Below, one piece after another: positions 32,309 to 36,737 of a DNA stretch of 36,737 nucleotides. The stretch comes from Streptomyces diastatochromogenes (GTDB taxonomy: Bacteria; Actinomycetota; Actinomycetes; Streptomycetales; Streptomycetaceae): positions 1-36,737 of the forward strand of contig LIQL01000377.1 in the NCBI GenBank assembly GCA_001418405.1. The letters are read 5' to 3'. The notes below the pieces were generated by a model. The model searched no databases and was not told the DNA's origin. It was given only the letters and a program-made list of their open reading frames with translations. The stretch's first letter is position 1. Every line of letters starts with the position of its first letter. The translations under genes were made by a program, and so were the position numbers.

Positions 32309-32902
32309 TCAGACCTCGATGGTACGCGGTTTGAACGAGGGCCTGTTCGCCTCGTAGGCGGCGATGGCGGACTCCTCCCGAAGGGTGAGGCTGATGTCGT
32401 CCAGACCCTCCAGCAGCCGCCAACGGGCGTTCTCGTCCAGCTCGAAGCCGGCGGTGACGCCCTCGGCACGGACCTCGCGGGCCACCAGGTCCACGGTGAC
32501 CTCGGCGGTGGGGTCGGACTCCACCAGCTTCTGCAGCCGGTCCACGGTCTCCTGCGGCAGGACCACCGTCAGCAGGCCGTTCTTGAGGGAGTTGCCGCGG
32601 AAGATGTCGGCGAACCGCGAGGAGATGACGGCCTTGAAGCCGTAGTTCTGCAGCGCCCAGACGGCGTGCTCACGGGAGGAGCCGGTGCCGAAGTCGGGGC
32701 CGGCGACCAGGACGGTGGCGCCCTTGTGGGCCTCCTGGTTGAGGACGAACTCCGGGTCCTTGCGCCAGGCCTCGAACAGCCCGTCCTCGAAGCCGTCCCG
32801 AGTGACCTTCTTCAGCCAGTGGGCCGGGATGATCTGGTCGGTGTCGACGTTGGAGCGGCGCAGCGGAACGGCCCGGCCGGTGTGGGTGGTGAAAGCTTCC
32901 AT
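32309..32902 (-). CDS. leuD: 3-isopropylmalate dehydratase small subunit
   Basis: A 197-residue LeuD, the swivel-domain subunit of isopropylmalate isomerase in leucine synthesis. Seen are [39 protein letters not shown] and [20 protein letters not shown]. It works as a heterodimer with LeuC, which is encoded 5 bp upstream in the same operon. The ATG is at 32902. Confidence 0.95.
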   Translation of the reverse strand: MEAFTTHTGRAVPLRRSNVDTDQIIPAHWLKKVTRDGFEDGLFEAWRKDPEFVLNQEAHKGATVLVAGPDFGTGSSREHAVWALQNYGFKAVISSRFADIFRGNSLKNGLLTVVLPQETVDRLQKLVESDPTAEVTVDLVAREVRAEGVTAGFELDENARWRLLEGLDDISLTLREESAIAAYEANRPSFKPRTIEV

Positions 32903-32907
32903 GGTTC

Positions 32908-34338
32908 TCAGACTCCCGCGGGCGTAGCGACGTCGACGTCGGACAGGTCGGCCGGTGAGGCCAGATGGCCGAGAACCGCCGTTGCGGCAGCCACCTGCGG
33001 CGAGACCAGGTGGGTGCGGCCGCCCTTGCCCTGCCGACCCTCGAAGTTGCGGTTGGAGGTGGACGCGGAGCGCTCACCGGGCGCCAGCTGGTCGGGGTTC
33101 ATGCCCAGGCACATCGAGCAACCCGCGTGCCGCCATTCGGCGCCGGCCGCGGTGAAGACCTTGTCCAGGCCCTCCGCAACGGCTTCCAGCGAAACCCGGA
33201 CCGAGCCGGGAACGATCAGCATGCGCACGCCCTCGGCGACCGAACGGCCTTCCAGGATCGCCGCCGCGGAGCGCAGGTCCTCGATCCGGCCGTTGGTGCA
33301 CGAACCTACGAAGACGGTGTCCACGGAGATCTCGCGCAGCGGCTGACCCGCCGTCAACCCCATGTATTCCAGGGCCTTTTCGGCGGCGAACCGCTCCGAG
33401 GGGTCCTCGTACGAAGCCGGGTCGGGGACGTTCGCCGAAAGCGGGGCGCCCTGGCCCGGGTTGGTGCCCCAGGTGACGAACGGCGACAGCGTCGCGGCGT
33501 CGATGACGACCTCGGCGTCGAAGACCGCGTCGTCGTCGGTGCGCAGCGTCTGCCAGTACGCGACGGCGGCGTCCCAGTCCCCGTCCCTGGGGGCGTGGTC
33601 GCGGCCCTGGAGGTAGTCGAAGGTGGTGCGGTCCGGGGCGATCATGCCGGCCCGGGCGCCCGCCTCGATCGACATGTTGCAGATGGTCATCCGGGCTTCC
33701 ATCGACAGCTTCTCGATGGCCGAGCCGCGGTACTCGATGACGTAGCCCTGGCCCCCGCCGGTGCCGATCTTCGCGATGATGGCCAGGATCAGGTCCTTGG
33801 CGGTGACGCCCTCGGGCAGTTCGCCCTCGACGGTGATCGCCATGGTCTTGAACGGCGCCATCGGCAGCGTCTGGGTCGCCAGGACGTGCTCGACCTGGCT
33901 GGTGCCGATGCCGAACGCCAGCGCGCCGAAGGCGCCGTGGGTGGAGGTGTGGCTGTCACCGCAGACCACGGTGGTGCCGGGCTGGGTCAGGCCCAACTGC
34001 GGTCCCACGACGTGGACGACGCCCTGCTCGACGTCGCCCAGCGGGTGCAGCCGGACGCCGAACTCCGCGCAGTTCTTGCGCAGGGTCTCCAGCTGGGTGC
34101 GCGAGACCGGGTCGGCGATCGGCTTGTCGATGTCGAGGGTCGGGGTGTTGTGATCCTCGGTGGCGATGGTCAGGTCCGTGCGGCGCACTCCGCGGCCGGC
34201 CTTGCGCAGGCCGTCGAACGCCTGCGGGCTGGTGACCTCGTGCAGCAGGTGCAGATCGATGAAGAGGAGGTCGGGCTCGCCTTCCGCGCGCCGGACGACG
34301 TGGTCGTCCCAGACCTTCTCCGCAAGTGTCCGTCCCAT
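32908..34338 (-). CDS. leuC: 3-isopropylmalate dehydratase large subunit
   Basis: A 476-residue aconitase-family enzyme that binds a [4Fe-4S] cluster. Seen are the N-terminal [73 protein letters not shown], and the cluster cysteines in [12 protein letters not shown] and [13 protein letters not shown]. The ATG at 34338 has GGAGGG 7 bases upstream. It is first in leuC-leuD and divergent from ndgR, whose product is the known regulator of leuCD in Streptomyces. Confidence 0.96.
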   Translation of the reverse strand: MGRTLAEKVWDDHVVRRAEGEPDLLFIDLHLLHEVTSPQAFDGLRKAGRGVRRTDLTIATEDHNTPTLDIDKPIADPVSRTQLETLRKNCAEFGVRLHPLGDVEQGVVHVVGPQLGLTQPGTTVVCGDSHTSTHGAFGALAFGIGTSQVEHVLATQTLPMAPFKTMAITVEGELPEGVTAKDLILAIIAKIGTGGGQGYVIEYRGSAIEKLSMEARMTICNMSIEAGARAGMIAPDRTTFDYLQGRDHAPRDGDWDAAVAYWQTLRTDDDAVFDAEVVIDAATLSPFVTWGTNPGQGAPLSANVPDPASYEDPSERFAAEKALEYMGLTAGQPLREISVDTVFVGSCTNGRIEDLRSAAAILEGRSVAEGVRMLIVPGSVRVSLEAVAEGLDKVFTAAGAEWRHAGCSMCLGMNPDQLAPGERSASTSNRNFEGRQGKGGRTHLVSPQVAAATAVLGHLASPADLSDVDVATPAGV

Positions 34339-34422
34339 CGCTTTCCCTCCGGCCGGCCGGGTGCCGGCCTTGCTCGTCTGTGCGCGGTGACCCGCGAATA
34401 TCCCCTGGCGGGCGTGACGCCG

Positions 34423-34464
34423 GGCCCTGGTCGAGGGCCGCACCTACAGAGTGACGACTTCCAT
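34423..34464 (-). promoter_or_regulatory. Possible short leader ORF (MEVVTL) and hairpin before leuC
   Basis: ATG at 34464 opens a six-codon frame reading Met-Glu-Val-Val-Thr-Leu, stop at 34444. It is followed by GGCCCT/AGGGCC (34423-34428 with 34434-34439), a 6-bp hairpin. Three of six codons are for branched-chain residues, as in attenuators, but only one is Leu and no ribosome site is visible. The TTCCATGGAA palindrome (34459-34468) covers the ATG. Confidence 0.25.
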
Positions 34465-34478
34465 GGAAAATTGAACTT

Positions 34479-34499
34479 GCGTTTCACACTGTGAGACGC
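34479..34499. promoter_or_regulatory. NdgR (IclR-type) operator candidate between leuC and ndgR
   Basis: A 21-bp near-perfect palindrome: left half GCGTTTCACA, centre C, right half TGTGAGACGC, with one mismatched pair (T/A versus C/G form). It is 13 bp upstream of the ndgR ATG and 141 bp upstream of leuC. Placement suits autoregulation of ndgR and control of leuCD. Confidence 0.6.
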
Positions 34500-34511
34500 G
34501 AGTATCGTTGC

Positions 34512-35231
34512 ATGGACAACTCTAGCGGCGTCGGCGTTCTCGACAAGGCAGCTCTGGTTTTGAGCGCTCTGGAGTCCGGTCCGGCCACCCTCGCCGGGCT
34601 GGTCGCGGCGACCGGGCTTGCACGACCCACGGCCCACCGGCTGGCCGTGGCTCTGGAACACCACCGGATGGTGGCGAGGGACATGCAGGGCCGGTTCATC
34701 CTCGGCCCGCGGCTCTCCGAGCTCTCCGCGGCGGCCGGCGAGGACCGCCTCCTGGCCACGGCAGGACCGGTGCTCACGCACCTGCGCGACGTGACGGGCG
34801 AGAGCGCCCAGCTCTATCGCCGGCAGGGCGACATGCGGATCTGCGTGGCAGCGGCGGAACGGCTGTCCGGACTGCGGGACACCGTGCCGGTCGGCTCCAC
34901 ACTGACGATGAAGGCGGGCTCCTCGGCCCAGATCCTGATGGCCTGGGAGGAGCCGGAGCGCCTGCACCGCGGACTGCAGGGCGCCCGCTTCACCGCCACC
35001 GCGCTCTCCGGCGTGCGGCGCCGCGGCTGGGCCCAGTCGATCGGCGAGCGGGAGCCCGGCGTGGCCTCCGTCTCCGCGCCCGTCCGCGGCCCCTCCAACC
35101 GCGTGGTGGCCGCCGTGTCGGTCTCCGGCCCGATCGAGCGCCTGACGCGCCACCCGGGCCGCATGCACGCCCAGGCGGTCATCGACGCCGCCGCCCGCCT
35201 CTCCGAGGGCCTGCGCCGCAACGGCTCGTAG
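34512..35231 (+). CDS. ndgR: IclR-family transcriptional regulator NdgR
   Basis: A 239-residue IclR-family regulator. The N-terminal winged helix-turn-helix (about 8-70: VLDKAALVLSALESGPATLAGL, ATGLARPTAHRLAVALEHH) is followed by the ligand-binding domain (about 80-239: GESAQLYRRQGDMRICVAAAERLSGL, VGSTLTMKAGSSAQILMAW, GWAQSIGEREPGVASVSAPV). The sequence is almost that of NdgR of other streptomycetes, which controls leucine and other amino-acid genes and affects antibiotic production. The ATG is at 34512; an upstream start at 34491 would run through the operator. Confidence 0.95.
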   Translation: MDNSSGVGVLDKAALVLSALESGPATLAGLVAATGLARPTAHRLAVALEHHRMVARDMQGRFILGPRLSELSAAAGEDRLLATAGPVLTHLRDVTGESAQLYRRQGDMRICVAAAERLSGLRDTVPVGSTLTMKAGSSAQILMAWEEPERLHRGLQGARFTATALSGVRRRGWAQSIGEREPGVASVSAPVRGPSNRVVAAVSVSGPIERLTRHPGRMHAQAVIDAAARLSEGLRRNGS

Positions 35232-35249
35232 GACCCCGCCGAAAACCCC

Positions 35250-35286
35250 ACCGGCCGGCCCCGCTCCCCCGCGGCGGCCGGCCGGT
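35250..35286 (+). terminator. Terminator after ndgR
   Basis: ACCGGCCGGCC (35250-35260) pairs with GGCCGGCCGGT (35276-35286), 11 bp, with a further CCGC/GCGG in the loop, 18 bp past the ndgR stop. The rest of the gap to 35418 holds no gene. Confidence 0.75.
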
Positions 35287-35418
35287 CCGCGTCCCGGCAT
35301 CCCGCGCCGGCCGCCCCAACTCTGCGCGCGCCGCGCCCAGCTGCCGTCGCGCCACGACGAACTCCCCGGCCGGACAAGGCCGTTGCCCACCCCGTCGGCG
35401 AGGAGTCCCGGCACAGCA

Positions 35419-35451
35419 GAAAGGCCCTCCGCGTGATGCGGAGGGCCTTTC
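35419..35451 (-). terminator. Terminator of the tRNA cluster
   Basis: A perfect 14-bp stem (35419-35432 with 35438-35451) with a 5-base loop, 6 bp past the last tRNA on the minus strand. Confidence 0.85.
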
Positions 35452-35457
35452 TCGATG

Positions 35458-35530
35458 TACCCCCGACCGGATTCGAACCGGCGCTACCGCCTTGAGAGGG
35501 CGGCGTGCTAGGCCGCTACACAACGGGGGC
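35458..35530 (-). tRNA. tRNA-Glu (anticodon CTC)
   Basis: 73 bases with a 7-bp acceptor (G1:U72 wobble), the anticodon loop CTCTCAA (anticodon CTC), and T loop TTCGAAT. CCA is not encoded. It is the last gene of the cluster and identical to the other two tRNA-Glu copies. Confidence 0.95.
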
Positions 35531-35551
35531 CTTGCAGATGAGCTCTGCGAG

Positions 35552-35623
35552 CTGGCCTACCTGGACTCGAACCAAGACTAACTGAACCAGAATCAGTCGT
35601 GCTGCCAATTACACCATAGGCCA
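35552..35623 (-). tRNA. tRNA-Gln (anticodon CTG)
   Basis: 72 bases, beginning with U1 as usual for tRNA-Gln, acceptor TGGCCTA/TAGGCCA, anticodon loop TTCTGGT (anticodon CTG), T loop TTCGAGT. CCA is not encoded. Confidence 0.95.
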
Positions 35624-35639
35624 TGGTGGTGTAGACCAG

Positions 35640-35712
35640 TACCCCCGACCGGATTCGAACCGGCGCTACCGCCTTGAGAGGGCGGCGTGCTAGGCCGCTA
35701 CACAACGGGGGC
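35640..35712 (-). tRNA. tRNA-Glu (anticodon CTC)
   Basis: 73 bases, identical to the copy at 35458-35530. It stands alone between the two Glu-Gln units. Confidence 0.95.
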
Positions 35713-35774
35713 CCTAGCGATCCTGCGTGAGTGACAGCGGGTGCGACCCTGACTGCCTCCCCGAGAAGGATCTG

Positions 35775-35847
35775 TACCCCCGACCGGATTCGAACCGGCG
35801 CTACCGCCTTGAGAGGGCGGCGTGCTAGGCCGCTACACAACGGGGGC
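35775..35847 (-). tRNA. tRNA-Glu (anticodon CTC)
   Basis: 73 bases, identical to the other two tRNA-Glu copies, and part of the second 166-bp Glu-Gln repeat. Confidence 0.95.
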
Positions 35848-35868
35848 CTTGCAGATGAGCTCTGCGAG

Positions 35869-35940
35869 CTGGCCTACCTGGACTCGAACCAAGACTAACT
35901 GAACCAGAATCAGTCGTGCTGCCAATTACACCATAGGCCA
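35869..35940 (-). tRNA. tRNA-Gln (anticodon CTG)
   Basis: 72 bases, identical to the copy at 35552-35623. It is the first gene of the minus-strand cluster, whose order is Gln-Glu-Glu-Gln-Glu. Confidence 0.95.
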
Positions 35941-35941
35941 T

Positions 35942-35970
35942 CAAAGTGCAACCCCCAGACGGGGGCTTTG
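35942..35970 (-). terminator. Hairpin between the HAD gene and the tRNA cluster
   Basis: CCCCC (35952-35956) and GGGGG (35961-35965) with an AGAC loop; CAAAG/CTTTG (35942-35946 with 35966-35970) can extend it past a bulge. It is a likely terminator for the HAD gene immediately before the first tRNA, though it may instead sit in the tRNA leader. Confidence 0.5.
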
Positions 35971-36030
35971 CCTTGATCTGCGCTTTCCGGTCCGGGCCTT
36001 TCGGCTCTCTCGGGCGGCGCAGGAAGAACA

Positions 36031-36737
36031 TTACCTGATCGTGGAGGGTGCTCCAAAACCGATAACCCCGCGCACCAGCTCGGGGAGCTCGGCCAGCCCG
36101 CGGATGCGATGCACCCCGGGCGGGAGCGGCTCTCCGGGGCCCGTCCGATCCAGCCACACGGCCGCCAGGCCGGCGTCCCTGGCGCCCAGGCCGTCGATGT
36201 CGAGCCGGTCCCCGACGTAGAGCACGTCGGCCGGCGGGAGGTCGAGGGCGGCGCAGGCCCCTCGGAACGCCTCGGGGGCGGGTTTGGCGTGCCCCAGGGC
36301 GTCGGCGCAGAGGACCGCCTCGAAGTGCCCGCGGATGCCCAGGGTGGTGAGCTTGCGCTCCTGGTTGGCGGTGGACGAGTTCGAGAGGACGGCCTGGCGC
36401 ACCAGGGGGGTCAGTGCCTCCAGGGTCGGCACGGAGTCCGGGAAGAGCCGCCAGGCCGCCTCGTAGTGGGCGACGTAGCGGCCGAACCAGGCGTCCGCCT
36501 CGGCGTCGCTCAGCGGGGTGCCCAGGAAGGTGCGGGCACGGGCCCTGCGGTGTTCCAGGAAGCCCTGTTCGCCGGCGAGGAAGCGGGCGAACTCGGTTTC
36601 CATCGCGCGCCGCCAGCGGGTCAGTGCCGCCGCCTCGCCGCCGTAGGAGGCCAGCAGCCCTTCGGTGTGCAGGTGGCGCAGCACGCCGGTGCGGTCGGAC
36701 CCGGTGTAGTCGAAGAGGGTGTCGTCGAGGTCCCAGA
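36031..36737 (-). CDS. HAD-superfamily hydrolase (5' end beyond the right edge)
   Basis: At least 235 residues of a haloacid dehalogenase-like phosphatase. Motif I WDLDDTLFDY (nucleophile Asp and acid/base Asp) lies at the very edge of the window; motif II is LSNSST, motif III the Lys of GHAKPAPEAF, and motif IV VGDRLDIDGLGARDAG. The helical cap between motifs I and II is of the YjjG/phosphoglycolate phosphatase type. The substrate is unknown. The true start is not visible; a GTG at 36684 would cut off motif I and should not be used. Confidence 0.85.
   Translation of the reverse strand, partial: WDLDDTLFDYTGSDRTGVLRHLHTEGLLASYGGEAAALTRWRRAMETEFARFLAGEQGFLEHRRARARTFLGTPLSDAEADAWFGRYVAHYEAAWRLFPDSVPTLEALTPLVRQAVLSNSSTANQERKLTTLGIRGHFEAVLCADALGHAKPAPEAFRGACAALDLPPADVLYVGDRLDIDGLGARDAGLAAVWLDRTGPGEPLPPGVHRIRGLAELPELVRGVIGFGAPSTIR

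Larger units (their letters stand above)
35458..35940. repeat. Exact 166-bp duplication of a tRNA-Glu/tRNA-Gln unit
   Basis: 35458-35623 and 35775-35940 are identical base for base, including the 21-base spacer between the tRNAs with its GCAGA/TCTGC hairpin. The units start 317 bp apart. Confidence 0.9.

Noticed and set aside
36031..36684. HAD hydrolase as a complete gene starting at the GTG at 36684
   Set aside because: The catalytic motif WDLDDT is encoded in frame upstream, up to the window edge, so the gene is cut by the window.

Overview
The window is high-GC actinobacterial chromosome and looks like core chromosome of a Streptomyces or close relative (Streptomycetaceae). The evidence is the gene content and order: ftsY, glcP, smc, acyP, mutM, rnc, rpmF, DUF177, SepIVA-like, coaD, rsmD, recG, DAK2 protein, rpmB, thiD, thiL, ddl, gpsA, plsC, cofC, hupS, leuD, leuC, ndgR and a tRNA-Glu/Gln cluster. 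GTG/TTG starts and leaderless-type promoters are frequent. No phage, insertion sequence or CRISPR array is visible.

Layout. 1-128 is the 5' end of ftsY. 240-5294 holds genes that look accessory: a small DnaJ-type zinc-motif protein, an NCS1 nucleobase permease, a luciferase-like flavin oxidoreductase and an ankyrin-repeat protein. 5390-7020 is the glucose permease gene glcP with an elaborate promoter and leader. 7066-17142 carries chromosome and RNA maintenance genes: smc, a small coiled-coil protein, acylphosphatase, a CAP-domain protein, mutM, rnc, rpmF, DUF177 and the SepIVA-like protein. 17271-23380 is coaD, rsmD, recG and a DAK2-domain protein. 23614-30857 covers rpmB, thiamine phosphate kinases (thiD, thiL), a stand-alone Lrp ligand-binding domain, a DUF3515-type lipoprotein, D-Ala-D-Ala ligase, phospholipid precursor genes (gpsA, plsC) and F420 synthesis (cofC). 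30838-35231 holds a small OB-fold-like protein, the HU/H1 hybrid HupS, leuD-leuC and the divergent IclR regulator ndgR. 35458-35940 holds five tRNA genes, and a HAD hydrolase runs off the right edge.

The most notable observation is that recG is interrupted in frame by a 268-residue intein (19849-20652 on the minus strand), inserted between the Lys and Thr of the Walker A motif. It begins with Ala instead of Cys/Ser and carries the Trp (block B), Cys (block F) and Thr (block G) set that defines class 3 inteins. A LAGLIDADG endonuclease relic inside it has lost its acidic residues and is internally shortened. RecG cannot have ATPase activity until the intein splices. The sequence directly upstream of recG matches, in its -35 part, the LexA-independent DNA-damage promoter motif (RecA-NDp, PafBC-type); the same nine bases precede the ankyrin-repeat gene. 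Other points are an exact 166-bp tRNA-Glu/tRNA-Gln duplication, a three-hairpin glcP leader, several perfect operator-like palindromes without an obvious local regulator, and a ribosome binding site buried in a 10-bp hairpin.
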